Source: JANQGG01 sp964642175
Lineage (GTDB): Bacteria > Bacteroidota > Chlorobiia > Chlorobiales > Chloroherpetonaceae
Direction of reading: 5' to 3'
NCBI GenBank assembly: GCA_964642175.1
Contig: CAZXOK010000011.1
Coordinates: 1 to 64,000, forward strand
Length of the DNA: 64,000 nucleotides
Part shown: one piece after another, positions 1 to 9,406 of the stretch
Layout: every line of letters starts with the position of its first letter
Position numbering within the stretch: the first letter of the stretch is position 1
The notes under the pieces: generated by a model
The model's database searches: none
What the model saw: the letters and a program-made list of their open reading frames with translations, nothing else
Told to the model about the DNA's origin: nothing
Position numbers and translations under genes: made by a program

Positions 1-1
1 A

Positions 2-64
2 GACACGGGTAACCAAAACAATGGTGCCAAGTCCTATAAGTATCTCCAGGCTATTTTGCAGTAG
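2..64 (+). CDS. C-terminal end of an unidentified protein (partial, cut by window start)
   Basis: An open frame runs in from the window edge and ends at TAG (62-64), giving about 20 residues ending YKYLQAILQ. It is convergent with the glycosyltransferase gene that follows. Too short to identify. An AT-only inverted repeat (TTGAAAATT at 72-80, AATTTTCAA at 97-105) lies between the two genes and might separate the transcripts, but it has no T-run. Confidence 0.35.
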   Translation, partial: DTGNQNNGAKSYKYLQAILQ

Positions 65-144
65 TTCGGCATTGAAAATTTATCGTTTTTTTATCTAATT
101 TTCAACACTGAGTAACCAAATGAACCTAACTGAAACTTAAGTAG

Positions 145-1203
145 CTACATTAGTTTCTGATAAATCTGCAGGTTTTTTTCAGTAGTTTTTTCCCAGGTAT
201 AACCCGAGGCTGTTTCAAGGGCTTTTTGGCGAAGCTCATGGCGTTTTTCAGGGTGATTATATAACGCCATAATATGTTCAGCCATGACTTTGGGAGTAGG
301 CTCACAACACAGGGCACCTTGCTGCATTACTTCAGTCAGCGAGCCGCAATTAGAAGAGAGCGTTGGCGCACCACAGGCCATAGCTTCGAGGGGCGGAAAG
401 CCAAAACCTTCGTAAAGGCTTGGGTAAACAAATAAATCGGCTGTTGATAAATACGCTCTTAACCTCTCGTTTGGTATAAATCCTTTAAATGCTACTGTTT
501 TCAATCCAAGTTCCTTAGCCAGTTGAGGTAATTGTGTTTGCTGGTAGCCTCCCCCACCGATCTCAAGCATAATATTCAGCTGTTTGTCTTCCAGGATCTT
601 AGCTGCACGCAACAGGGTCTCAACATTTTTATGCTTGGCCAGACCGCCGATATAGCGAATGGTAAAGACCTCGTTTTGGCTTGGTTCGGCATCAGGATAG
701 AACATATGGTGATTGATGCCATTATGCACCACATATATTTTATGTTCAGGAATGGAGGTAAAACGCAGCAGATCGTTCTTGGAATTCTCCGACACCACCA
801 CAATGGCATCAGCTATGGCGGCCGATTGTTTAAGCTCGTATTTATAAACCCATAAATCTGTTGATTTGGAATGGAGAAACGGAATGGCATCGTGGGCGGT
901 AACCACTACCGGTTGAGATTTTTTCCCGGCTAAACTCAACGCCCAACCTGCATCCACATAATCGGCGTGCCAGATATCGCTCGTTTCAGGTTTTAAGGCC
1001 CTGCTCAGGTAAAACGGGGCTACATAATGGCGAAATTGCCGGAAAGACCGGTATGGGTAAGACTTGATATACGATTCTTCTCCACCATCTTTTCTATACA
1101 GGGTAACATCAAACGACCGGTTATGGCAATTCGCCGCCAGTTCGTGTGTATATCGGCCGATCCCGCAGTTCTGGGTAAGACAGGAAACAAATGTAAGCTT
1201 CAT
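145..1203 (-). CDS. GT4-family glycosyltransferase (exopolysaccharide operon)
   Basis: A 352-residue cytoplasmic GT-B glycosyltransferase that probably adds a sugar from a nucleotide-sugar donor to a lipid-linked polysaccharide intermediate. The N-terminal domain opens with MKLTFVSC and a GIGRYTHEL glycine loop. The C-terminal domain carries the family 4 signature EGFGFPPLE (E265-E273, an EX7E motif) in a region reading YPSLYEGFGFPPLEAMACG. It is the last gene of the minus-strand polysaccharide operon and lies 6 bp after a paralogous GT4 gene. The two share the GIG(R/N)Y opening and the same architecture, so they look like an old tandem duplication. The sugar specificity cannot be read from sequence. 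Confidence 0.9.
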   Translation of the reverse strand: MKLTFVSCLTQNCGIGRYTHELAANCHNRSFDVTLYRKDGGEESYIKSYPYRSFRQFRHYVAPFYLSRALKPETSDIWHADYVDAGWALSLAGKKSQPVVVTAHDAIPFLHSKSTDLWVYKYELKQSAAIADAIVVVSENSKNDLLRFTSIPEHKIYVVHNGINHHMFYPDAEPSQNEVFTIRYIGGLAKHKNVETLLRAAKILEDKQLNIMLEIGGGGYQQTQLPQLAKELGLKTVAFKGFIPNERLRAYLSTADLFVYPSLYEGFGFPPLEAMACGAPTLSSNCGSLTEVMQQGALCCEPTPKVMAEHIMALYNHPEKRHELRQKALETASGYTWEKTTEKNLQIYQKLM

Positions 1204-1209
1204 GATCAG

Positions 1210-2286
1210 TTAAATTTGGTTGAAGATAGCCATGGTTTTCTGGGCAGCCTTTTCCCAGGTGTATTGTTTTACCCATTTAGCCCCGCGCTCTATTAATTCA
1301 CGACGCTCTGTATTGTTTTTTATAATTGAATGAGCCGCTTCGGCTATCTCATGCGCATGGTAGCCGGTGCAAATGGCACCACCGCCCGAAATATCGCGCA
1401 ACGAGCCACCCGAGGTTGTGATTACGGGAACACCGGCGGCCATGGCTTCCAGCGGAGCAAACCCGAAACCTTCATACAGCGAAGTATAGATCAACAGGTC
1501 CCCGGAGTTGTAAAACGCATTCATATCTTCATCATCAATATAGCCGGTAAAGGATACACGGTTTAAATTCATACTTTCGGCTAAAGCCGGGTAGTGAGTG
1601 CGTTCGGGATAGGCACCGGCAATTACCAGTTCAAGATCGCGGTAATGTTCAGAGAGTTTTTTATAGGCCTCGAACAACAGCTCCAGGTTCTTGCGTTTTC
1701 CCAATCCACCCGAATAAATGATCCGAAAATTTTGGTTATCCTTTTTTTCGATGGGATGAAATCTTTCCTTATTTATTCCGTTAGGAACTACATCAATCAG
1801 ATCTTCGGGGTAGCCGGCATAAGTGATGGCATCTTCTTTTGCGCTGTTGGAGACCATTATCAGCCGGTAACGGCGTTTTTGAAACTGGCCAATAGCCCAT
1901 TTATAGTAATTTTCATATGTTGTAGGGGCTTCTTTAATATGCAATAAAGATACATCGTGCATGGTTACCACGCCTTTTTTAGCCGGTAGATACCTTAACC
2001 CCAATCCGGATAAAAACCAATGGGCATGATACACATCAGCCCTGGTCTCTCGCAAGGTATTACGAATAAAGAAAGGCAATACATACGGATGCAGATTTCT
2101 GAATGATTTGTAAGGTATTGGGTGAATCCATGAATGATTGTGAAAAGATTCATCGGCATGCCCGGGTTTATAGACCTTGTAGAGGTCCAGATCGGGATTT
2201 TGCATGCGAACATGCCTGGCAAGTTCATAGGCATAGTTGCCTATTCCGGATGTAAAATGCTGACATGAAGCCATCGCAATCTTCAT
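1210..2286 (-). CDS. GT4-family glycosyltransferase (exopolysaccharide operon)
   Basis: A 358-residue GT-B retaining glycosyltransferase and paralog of the following gene. It starts MKIAMASCQHFTSGIGNYAYEL. The donor-binding half contains YSGGLGKRKN and the EX7E motif EGFGFAPLE (E272-E280), followed by AMAAGVPV. The start overlaps the end of the upstream Wzy-like gene by 4 bp, which indicates translational coupling. It probably acts on the inner face of the membrane during assembly of the repeat unit. Donor and acceptor are unknown. Confidence 0.9.
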   Translation of the reverse strand: MKIAMASCQHFTSGIGNYAYELARHVRMQNPDLDLYKVYKPGHADESFHNHSWIHPIPYKSFRNLHPYVLPFFIRNTLRETRADVYHAHWFLSGLGLRYLPAKKGVVTMHDVSLLHIKEAPTTYENYYKWAIGQFQKRRYRLIMVSNSAKEDAITYAGYPEDLIDVVPNGINKERFHPIEKKDNQNFRIIYSGGLGKRKNLELLFEAYKKLSEHYRDLELVIAGAYPERTHYPALAESMNLNRVSFTGYIDDEDMNAFYNSGDLLIYTSLYEGFGFAPLEAMAAGVPVITTSGGSLRDISGGGAICTGYHAHEIAEAAHSIIKNNTERRELIERGAKWVKQYTWEKAAQKTMAIFNQI

Positions 2287-3842
2287 ACCGCAACTCCTGT
2301 ATTTGGCTGATTTTTAAATTCGGGTTCCTCGGCGTCTTTCTTTTTTTCCGACTCTTCCCATAGATTCTGATCCATCTTAATGGATTTGAACAAAATGGCG
2401 CAAAATACCCAGAACAACAGGTTAAACGGGGTTTTGCCTACAATATCCTGTGCATACTCAACAACGAACACCCCCGAAAGCATGCACAATAAGGCAAGGA
2501 CTATCGTCTTGAGCTCCTCGTCGTGCATTTTCCAGTAATTCAGCGCTCCTTTCAGCAGGATATTTCCCCATAAAAAGATGTAAAAAATAAACCCGATCCA
2601 ACCCAGCTCTACTGCAACCCTTACAAATCCGGAGTCGGGCGGAAAATTGGCCAGGAATGTGCCGGGAGAGAATTTTTGTCCCCATACACCCGTTGAGCCC
2701 AATCCTCCGCCCATTGGATGCGCCAGGATCCATGGATAGATCATTTCGCGGTTGCGTTGGCGTACCATGTAGGATTCATCTTTTTTTCCGCTGAATGTCG
2801 ACTGCAGGCGCTGGATATGGTAGTTACGGGTTGGCATATTGATGATGCCGATAAAAATGACCCCTACAAGACCACCGGCCAGGTAAAACCGCCAGTTCTT
2901 GGCAAACACGATCAGGGCCAGTATAGCCACAGGCAAAATGGCAATTGCCGATCGGGTGCCTGAATAGATCATGGCCAGCAAGGCTAATATGGCTGCTATA
3001 CGGTACAACCACTTTCGGTACCACTTGTGTTTGCCCCGGTTGAGCAAGGGGATCAGGATAAGCATAGCAGCCATCACTACACCGTATTGGGCCGGTGAGG
3101 CCATTGTTCCAAATGAACGCCAGCGTCCGTTGATAAACACCAGGTGAACGGCATCGTTGGCAATCACATATTCCATTTCAAACGGAAAATACCCGTTAAA
3201 AAACTGGATTAACCCCCAGATAGAAGAAAATGAACACAGGATTATCAGGAGATTAATTAGGTTTTTGATGTCGCGCTTGGTTTCCATCATGTTATAACAC
3301 AGGTAAAACAACAAGATGTAGCCAACTGCCGGGCGCATTACAAAAAACCAGGCCACACGCGAAGCTGCAATCGGATTAGCAATTTGGAGAATGTTATAAC
3401 CAATCCAGATCAGGATTGGAATGTTCAGAGGTGTTTTAAATCCATCCCATTGATGGTTCATGTAAGAGCGATACAAATAACCGATCATCATAAACAGAAT
3501 GAGCGAATCCTGCAGCAAGCCGATCTTGACATTCGGTAGCAGCATCAGGATCAATCCCAGCGTACAGGAAATAGTGATGGCCAGATAAACACCCAGCCTG
3601 ATGCTGAACATTGTAGAAAACAGCACAGGCGCACCAACTGTAGCCAGGATAATTAAAATACCAAAAACAGGTCCGTATTGAACCACCCCAACTGCTATGG
3701 CAAGGCTTAAGGCTGTTAATGCCAGCCAGCTGACCGGTGAGTCGAGTCTCTTCTGGAAAAAATGATCGGCAAAAAACACCTTGGTTTTAGATTTAACCGT
3801 TTGTTCCAGTTTACCCGGTTGAAGATCATCATCTCTCTTCAT
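2283..3842 (-). CDS. O-antigen ligase/polymerase-like membrane protein (Wzy/WaaL type)
   Basis: A 519-residue polytopic membrane protein with about 10-12 hydrophobic segments and a charged C-terminal tail rich in Lys and Glu. The large periplasmic loop before the last helices contains HPMGGGLGSTGVWG and PPDSGFVRVAVELG, typical of the Wzy_C/O-antigen ligase superfamily. The likely role is polymerisation or transfer of lipid-linked repeat units at the periplasmic face. It overlaps the GT2 gene by 14 bp upstream and the GT4 gene by 4 bp downstream. Polymerase and ligase cannot be told apart by eye. Confidence 0.85.
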   Translation of the reverse strand: MKRDDDLQPGKLEQTVKSKTKVFFADHFFQKRLDSPVSWLALTALSLAIAVGVVQYGPVFGILIILATVGAPVLFSTMFSIRLGVYLAITISCTLGLILMLLPNVKIGLLQDSLILFMMIGYLYRSYMNHQWDGFKTPLNIPILIWIGYNILQIANPIAASRVAWFFVMRPAVGYILLFYLCYNMMETKRDIKNLINLLIILCSFSSIWGLIQFFNGYFPFEMEYVIANDAVHLVFINGRWRSFGTMASPAQYGVVMAAMLILIPLLNRGKHKWYRKWLYRIAAILALLAMIYSGTRSAIAILPVAILALIVFAKNWRFYLAGGLVGVIFIGIINMPTRNYHIQRLQSTFSGKKDESYMVRQRNREMIYPWILAHPMGGGLGSTGVWGQKFSPGTFLANFPPDSGFVRVAVELGWIGFIFYIFLWGNILLKGALNYWKMHDEELKTIVLALLCMLSGVFVVEYAQDIVGKTPFNLLFWVFCAILFKSIKMDQNLWEESEKKKDAEEPEFKNQPNTGVAV

Positions 3843-5079
3843 GGGTAGTTATGGTTTGATGATCGGTATGTATAAACGATCCCCGGTGTTTTGGCTTAAT
3901 GCCCTCAAGAGCCGACTGAAGGTTACCCAGTGCAAGTTTTGGAAAATGCACCACCAGGTCTTGCACACTACCCCACATCTTTTCTTTTGTGATAAATACC
4001 ATAAAAGCTACAACGAGCATAACCAGTGAGAGACTCATGAATGGTATTGGATATGGCAGGGTTGAAAATACCAATACGCCTAAGACTTCAAAAAACGCCA
4101 GCACAGGCACCAGGGCAAGTTGCACTGAGCGAGGTGGCCGCCACAACGAAATGGCATAATCCAGGGCCGAAAACCTTAAGTTTATCAAGGCGATTTGTAA
4201 AAGTTTCAGGCCATAATGCATTGCAATATAATATTGCACACCAAGCCAGCGGGTACGTTGTTTTTTAAACGACTTCTCTGAGGCGGTTTTTTCTTCATAT
4301 ACTTTTGCTGTAGGCAAATACAGGCTTTTAACCTTATGTTTTAAGAGGCCGACCATCAGATTTTTATCCATACCCGGTGCAACAAAATCAAGCGTGTCAA
4401 CGGCGTGTTGCATCAGGTTGTATCGAACACCAAATCCGCTGCCACTGATCTCAAGCATTAAACCCAATTTAGATTTAGCAGCCCGAAACATTATGTCGTT
4501 TAATCGCTCCGATATGGCATCAAACGACTGGGTGGATGTTTGCCGGGAAAATGGCAGGCGCTGGCCCTGTACAAGATCGTACCCGGCCTGAAACCCTCTT
4601 TCGAGTTCCGTGAAAAAATCTTCAGCTACAATATTGTCTTTATCCAGGATCGCAATATGGGTGGGCGACCACAGTCCCTGGCTCTGTTTAGCCTCGATAT
4701 GGGCCATCACAAATTTTAAGGCATGGTGGTAAGGATTGCCTTTTTCCTGAGAGAAATCTTTTTCAACCACATCATACCCAAACTGTTTTACCTGGTCGGA
4801 GATGTCTTTTTCAGCCTGTTGAAGTAAAATCACCGGTTTAATATCAGTTCTGTTTTTGATGGCTTTTTTCAGGCTATGCAGCACTTCAATAAAAACAGCA
4901 TTTGGCTTGTAAGCCGGTAACAACACCAAGATCTCGTTACCGGTATTGCGTTGTTTTAATTGAGGTGTTTGATATGTGGCACCCAGGACAACAGAGCTCA
5001 TCCAGTAAAACGAATAAAACAACAGGTAAGCACCAAAGAAGGAAAGCACAAGCACACCAATATCTACTATCCAGGTCAT
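3829..5079 (-). CDS. Membrane-anchored family 2 glycosyltransferase
   Basis: A 416-residue protein with an N-terminal transmembrane helix (about residues 5-30), a GT-A domain starting LVLLPAYKPN, and two to three C-terminal helices. The donor/metal DXD is DKD at 146-148 (ILDKDN). The later acidic motif reads GMDKNL instead of the usual ED-type motif, and the processive-type KQRTRW motif is present. This is the arrangement of polysaccharide synthases with cytoplasmic catalytic domains. The gene starts 2 bp after the Wzz-like gene ends, so the two are coupled. The product is unknown. Confidence 0.85.
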   Translation of the reverse strand: MTWIVDIGVLVLSFFGAYLLFYSFYWMSSVVLGATYQTPQLKQRNTGNEILVLLPAYKPNAVFIEVLHSLKKAIKNRTDIKPVILLQQAEKDISDQVKQFGYDVVEKDFSQEKGNPYHHALKFVMAHIEAKQSQGLWSPTHIAILDKDNIVAEDFFTELERGFQAGYDLVQGQRLPFSRQTSTQSFDAISERLNDIMFRAAKSKLGLMLEISGSGFGVRYNLMQHAVDTLDFVAPGMDKNLMVGLLKHKVKSLYLPTAKVYEEKTASEKSFKKQRTRWLGVQYYIAMHYGLKLLQIALINLRFSALDYAISLWRPPRSVQLALVPVLAFFEVLGVLVFSTLPYPIPFMSLSLVMLVVAFMVFITKEKMWGSVQDLVVHFPKLALGNLQSALEGIKPKHRGSFIHTDHQTITTHEER

Positions 5080-5081
5080 TT

Positions 5082-7331
5082 TTAGGCTCCTGTTCGTTTA
5101 AGCGTTAAAGATCCTTTAAGGCCGCCAAAGTCGCGTTCGATAAGATGCTTAATGATTTGGCGAATTCTGGAGCGGCGTTTTGGAATATTACCGATGTAAT
5201 TTTCCATTTTCTCAATATCAATTTTGTTCAGGATTGAGCCCACCACTTCTAAACCCTGGTCCTGTATCATATCCATTGAGCGTTTATCGTTGGATTTAAA
5301 GGTTTGATTAGCTCTGAACATGTATGTAACTGATTTGGCAAACAAGGCCCATTCTTTCCAGTCGGATGTTTGTTCCAGTGGCGGGGCAATGATGAAAATA
5401 AAATCGTAGGTTTGCTGAAGCTCATCAAAGGTTTTTTGCCAATTCGTTTCATCCATCATTTCCAATGGTGAAACGCCAATATCGGTGAGTTTTAAAATAC
5501 CGGACTTGTCGCAATTCAATATTTGTAACGGGTGATTGCCAAGAACCGGCAATGGCACATCTGGCAGAGGACCATCCAGAGGGTCGCCGTGGATCAACAG
5601 GACTTTTTTATTGATTTTATGAAGTGCTTCTATGAGTTTAACACTTAACCATTGTTTACCTTCCATCCGATGGCCGCAAACCCAAAGTGTGATACTTTTT
5701 TCTTTGGGCAACGACAGGATCTCTTTACGGATGGCCTTAATTTGCTGGTATAGAATTTGATCGGCCGTTTTCAGCTTTACCACGCCTTTTTTAATGGCCT
5801 CTGAGTTCAGATCGGGTATAGCCGCAATAACTTTAAATGAAGAGACCTTTTCGAAGCGATCAACGGTAGAAATTGAGGCATCAAGAACTTCTATAAGTAC
5901 CACCGATACAACGATCAATAAAAAGACAACTATACCCGAGATCACGATTATTAAGGCGCGTTTACCCGGTTTTGGTTTCAGCGGAATACTTGGAATATCC
6001 ACGATATGGATCTCGCCTTCACCTTTACCTTTGGCCACGGTTTTGGCCAGGTTCAACTTATTTAAAAGTATCAGGTAGCCTTGCTGGGCCACATATATTT
6101 CATCTTCCATCGAACCAATGGTGCTTTCCAACGGTGCAAACTGCTTGGCATAGCTTAAAATGCGTGTGATTTCATTTCTGACCACAGGTATGGCTTCTTT
6201 GGCCATTTCAACATCCAATTGGTAACCGATCAGGCGGTAGACCATTTCCTGCTTGGTTTGACGCGGGTCGTAGGGTGTTTCAGTAACCAGGTTTGTAATC
6301 TCGCGACTGATGGCATCCTTCAGCCCTTTGATCTTTGTTTCCTTGGCTTCCAGGTCAACATCGCTCTGATTCTTTTTGAATCGGTTGATCACCAGGTCGG
6401 AACTGGCCTGTGAGAGCTGGCGTTTCAGATCAACGATTTTCTGATTGGACTTTAAATCTACCGGCAGGGGCATGTCTCCGGCATAATCTTTCTTGATCCG
6501 CTCAACCGCGCGCTGTTTGGATGCACGGATTTCTTTTAAATGGCTGAGCTGGATTTCCATATTCACCACCTGGTTTACAATGGCTTTGGTATGCTCGGAA
6601 AGGTTAATGACATTTTTCTGGATCTTATATTTTTCAAGCTTTTTGATTTTTTTATCCAAAACACCTTTCGACTGGGCAACCAGCTTTTCAAACATATCTT
6701 TATCAAATTCAGAGCGGTGTTTGGAAATGGATTTGTACAAATGCTCCATGGTTTCAATAATCAGCGTATTGATATAGGCTGCTTTTGTTGGTGCATCAGT
6801 TTCATATACCAAGCTGATATAATTACTCTTGCCTACCCGGGCCATTCCGAGACTGCCATTGATATGCTCATGGGAGAGGTTGTTTTTCTTTAAAAGCAAG
6901 TTAATAGCAGACTGGGTTTCGTTGATGGTATTCAGTAGTTTCTTTTCCCGGATCAGCCTGGCGATAATTGGCATTGCAATTGATGAGTCTTTTAAGGTGC
7001 TGTCGGCAGGCTCAAATTTGATGAACTTATGTTTTTCCAGGTAAAAGTCTTTAAGGATAGTTAATCTGACAAGTTCGATGTTTTTTCTGGATCGGGTCAG
7101 TTGAATAAGGTTTTCAAAATACTGGTTGATCTCATATTGCTGAAGTACATCGTCGGTAAGGCTCAGGCCTTTAGAACTTTGAAAATTAATATTTAATGTT
7201 GCCTCGGAGATAAATGTCTTCTTTTGGCTGCTGGTTAAGAGGGTTACGGTGGTCATGGCAATCAACGGCAAAATTGTCCATAACTTCCAGCGATTAAGGA
7301 CCGAGCGGATGATGGAAAATAATTGCTCCAT
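5082..7331 (-). CDS. Wzz-type polysaccharide co-polymerase with degenerate tyrosine-kinase domain
   Basis: A 749-residue inner-membrane protein. It has an N-terminal helix (about 15-33), a long periplasmic coiled-coil region (about 35-460), a second helix (about 465-490) and a cytoplasmic BY-kinase-like domain. The nucleotide motifs are damaged. Walker A reads GHRMEGKQ (553-560) with Gln in place of Ser/Thr. Walker A' reads LLIHGDPL where LLIDADLR is usual. Walker B reads FIFIIAPP where an Asp is expected. There is no C-terminal tyrosine cluster. It therefore probably sets chain length or scaffolds export but does not autophosphorylate. It sits between the half-TolC gene (1 bp gap) and the GT2 gene (2 bp gap). 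Confidence 0.85.
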   Translation of the reverse strand: MEQLFSIIRSVLNRWKLWTILPLIAMTTVTLLTSSQKKTFISEATLNINFQSSKGLSLTDDVLQQYEINQYFENLIQLTRSRKNIELVRLTILKDFYLEKHKFIKFEPADSTLKDSSIAMPIIARLIREKKLLNTINETQSAINLLLKKNNLSHEHINGSLGMARVGKSNYISLVYETDAPTKAAYINTLIIETMEHLYKSISKHRSEFDKDMFEKLVAQSKGVLDKKIKKLEKYKIQKNVINLSEHTKAIVNQVVNMEIQLSHLKEIRASKQRAVERIKKDYAGDMPLPVDLKSNQKIVDLKRQLSQASSDLVINRFKKNQSDVDLEAKETKIKGLKDAISREITNLVTETPYDPRQTKQEMVYRLIGYQLDVEMAKEAIPVVRNEITRILSYAKQFAPLESTIGSMEDEIYVAQQGYLILLNKLNLAKTVAKGKGEGEIHIVDIPSIPLKPKPGKRALIIVISGIVVFLLIVVSVVLIEVLDASISTVDRFEKVSSFKVIAAIPDLNSEAIKKGVVKLKTADQILYQQIKAIRKEILSLPKEKSITLWVCGHRMEGKQWLSVKLIEALHKINKKVLLIHGDPLDGPLPDVPLPVLGNHPLQILNCDKSGILKLTDIGVSPLEMMDETNWQKTFDELQQTYDFIFIIAPPLEQTSDWKEWALFAKSVTYMFRANQTFKSNDKRSMDMIQDQGLEVVGSILNKIDIEKMENYIGNIPKRRSRIRQIIKHLIERDFGGLKGSLTLKRTGA

Positions 7332-7332
7332 G

Positions 7333-8076
7333 TTACTTCTTACCCATTAAATTATCTAAATCTTCCAGCTGACCGGATGTGATCTCAATTTCGCGATAGA
7401 TCTGATTAGCCCTGAACTTGCTTTCTAAAATAGCCTGGCGGGTTTGTGCCAGTCCATTTAAACCCAATAGGTAATCCTCAATTTTGCCTTCACCGCGTTT
7501 AAAGCGCTCTAATGCCAGCCGGGTTTGCTCTTCCTGGGAACTTAAAATGCGCTCCTTGATCTGCTGCGAACTTAGGATTTTGGTGTATTCCTGGTACTTT
7601 TCTTCTATCCATATTCTTATGGCCCGTTTCTTTTTCATGATCTCATTTTCTACCCGCCTGGCGCTGGCTTCAGCCAGCCGCACTTTACTTGGCAGGGTAA
7701 AAAGGCCTTCGATATCAAGGTTTAGTGTAAGACCAAGGGCCGGTACAAAATTAACCTGGGCAGACTGGGCATCGGCACCTTGCTCATAGTTCAAAAACTG
7801 GATACCCAATCGAAAACTACCCAACCAACTCATTTTCTCCTGGCTGATGCGCTCCTGTTCCTGACGGTACTCTTCGCGCATAGCTTCCATATCGTATGAG
7901 TTTTGAAATGTTTTAATCACCAGAGAATCGATGATGGCCCTGTCGGTGGAGTCCAGTTCAGTTTTAACATTTTCAACTTGTGAAAAGCAAGTACCCCAGC
8001 AGCCGGTGATCATCACCACGATGAGCACCAGCGTTTTTTGAAGTCTGAACGGTTTGTTATGTAAAAAATTGGTCAT
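7333..8076 (-). CDS. Half-length TolC-like outer-membrane efflux protein
   Basis: A 247-residue secreted protein with a signal peptide ending around CFSQ. It contains one TolC repeat rather than two: a helix with EYRQEQERISQEK, two amphipathic strands (LGSFRLGIQFL and PALGLTLNLDIEGLF), then a long helix pair with the typical RFKRGEGKIEDYLLGLNGLAQTR motif and a C-terminal TSGQLEDL. Usual TolC-family proteins run to 400-500 residues. It lies 1 bp before the Wzz-like gene, and no Wza-type exporter is visible in the operon, so it may be the outer-membrane exit for the polysaccharide (inference). A single repeat would need a higher-order oligomer to close a barrel. Confidence 0.75.
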   Translation of the reverse strand: MTNFLHNKPFRLQKTLVLIVVMITGCWGTCFSQVENVKTELDSTDRAIIDSLVIKTFQNSYDMEAMREEYRQEQERISQEKMSWLGSFRLGIQFLNYEQGADAQSAQVNFVPALGLTLNLDIEGLFTLPSKVRLAEASARRVENEIMKKKRAIRIWIEEKYQEYTKILSSQQIKERILSSQEEQTRLALERFKRGEGKIEDYLLGLNGLAQTRQAILESKFRANQIYREIEITSGQLEDLDNLMGKK

Positions 8077-8106
8077 TGCTAAATCAACTTATATTAGTCT
8101 TAAGTC

Positions 8107-9381
8107 CTACACATTCTCGGTTTGCAGTAATGCAGGGAATGTTTTCAGAATAATTTTGACATCAAATCCCATAGAGCAATTCCGTGCATACTGGTTGTCC
8201 AGAGCGATGCGTTCTTCTTCAGACATATCAGATTTGCCGCGTTTAGTTACCTGCCAAAGACCGGTAATACCAGCAGGGGCAATAAAGCGTTCTGAGAAGG
8301 CATCAGTGGTAAGCTTTTCGGCTTCGTACAGTGGTAACGGACGGTTACCCACGATGGATATATCACCAATCAAAACATTGATCAGTTGAGGCAATTCATC
8401 GATACTGGTGTTTCGAATAAAGCGACCAAAACGTGTTACGCGCGGATCGTCTTTAAATTTCATGAAAATGGGACCTTTGGCCTTTTTAGGTTCAGCTTTG
8501 GATTCTGGAAGAACACCTTCGTCAGAAACCAATACTTTTTTAGAACCGGAAGCTTTTACCAGGTCTTCTTCTTTAATAGCTTGAGGTTCCGGAGGCGTGT
8601 CTTCAGCTTTTTGCTCAGCATCATTATTCTGGTAGAGATTTAAATGTTTGAGCTTATCGATGTTCTTATCGGCATTACTGTCCATAGAACGGAACTTGAT
8701 GAGATCAAAAATCTGATATCCCATGCCCACGCGTTTGGATCTGTAAAATACCGGGCCGCGGGACTCGAGTTTTATAATGAGACCAACAATGGCAAAAACC
8801 GGAAGTAAAAACAGTAAGGCAAGGCCTGAAGCTGCGATATCAAAAATCCGTTTTCCTAACGGCATTTTGTAAGATTCAAAGTCAGAGTTTGTTTCTCTGT
8901 TGAAATGCTTGATCTCGAAGAGATACTTAATGCGAAAAGCAAGTTTGTCAACTTCAAGTGGTTTGTAGAACAAATCATCAGCACCGGCTTTCAGAAGCGA
9001 CATGCGTTCATTTTTTGTCAGATCGTTGTGCGAAACAAAAACAAACGGGGTTTTCTCCAGGGTATCACTAATACGAATAAGCCTTAAAAACTGAAGGCCA
9101 CTCATACCTGTAAGAGAATGCTCCGAAATGATCACATCCGGTGTATGCCCTTCCTGCAACCATTTAAAAGCCTGATAACCGCTATCGAGTGTGGTTACAG
9201 TGAATTTGTTTTCGTAGGCATACTCAAACATGCTTTTGAGGTGATTCCGTGCATTTTCATTATGATCTACATACAAAATGTGCAAATGCCGGTTATCAAT
9301 ATTCACCTTCTTTAACCGCATATTTTTTTGAGTTTCTGCAAGAAACTCCTGATCTATTTGAATTTGTTCTGCCGGAATCAT
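8107..9381 (-). CDS. Receiver domain fused to bacterial sugar transferase (WcaJ/WbaP-type phosphoglycosyl transferase)
   Basis: A 424-residue fusion. Residues about 33-158 form a receiver (REC) domain, followed by a membrane-inserting hydrophobic helix (about 180-204) and a monotopic phosphoglycosyl transferase that starts polysaccharide synthesis on undecaprenyl phosphate. Transferase signatures are KRIFDI, LIKFRSM, DPRVTRFGRFIR, SIDELPQL and ITGLWQV. A hydrophilic insert of about 65 residues (about 234-298), rich in Lys/Glu/Pro, separates KFRSM from the rest. In the REC domain the phosphoacceptor position is Glu (E87 in IISEHSL), the acidic pocket is D39-H40 rather than two acids, and S117 and K140 are retained. 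The REC sequence resembles the upstream stand-alone receiver, which suggests a local duplication. Confidence 0.88.
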   Translation of the reverse strand: MIPAEQIQIDQEFLAETQKNMRLKKVNIDNRHLHILYVDHNENARNHLKSMFEYAYENKFTVTTLDSGYQAFKWLQEGHTPDVIISEHSLTGMSGLQFLRLIRISDTLEKTPFVFVSHNDLTKNERMSLLKAGADDLFYKPLEVDKLAFRIKYLFEIKHFNRETNSDFESYKMPLGKRIFDIAASGLALLFLLPVFAIVGLIIKLESRGPVFYRSKRVGMGYQIFDLIKFRSMDSNADKNIDKLKHLNLYQNNDAEQKAEDTPPEPQAIKEEDLVKASGSKKVLVSDEGVLPESKAEPKKAKGPIFMKFKDDPRVTRFGRFIRNTSIDELPQLINVLIGDISIVGNRPLPLYEAEKLTTDAFSERFIAPAGITGLWQVTKRGKSDMSEEERIALDNQYARNCSMGFDVKIILKTFPALLQTENV

Positions 9382-9406
9382 GATAACTCTCCGTTTGTGT
9401 TTAGTT

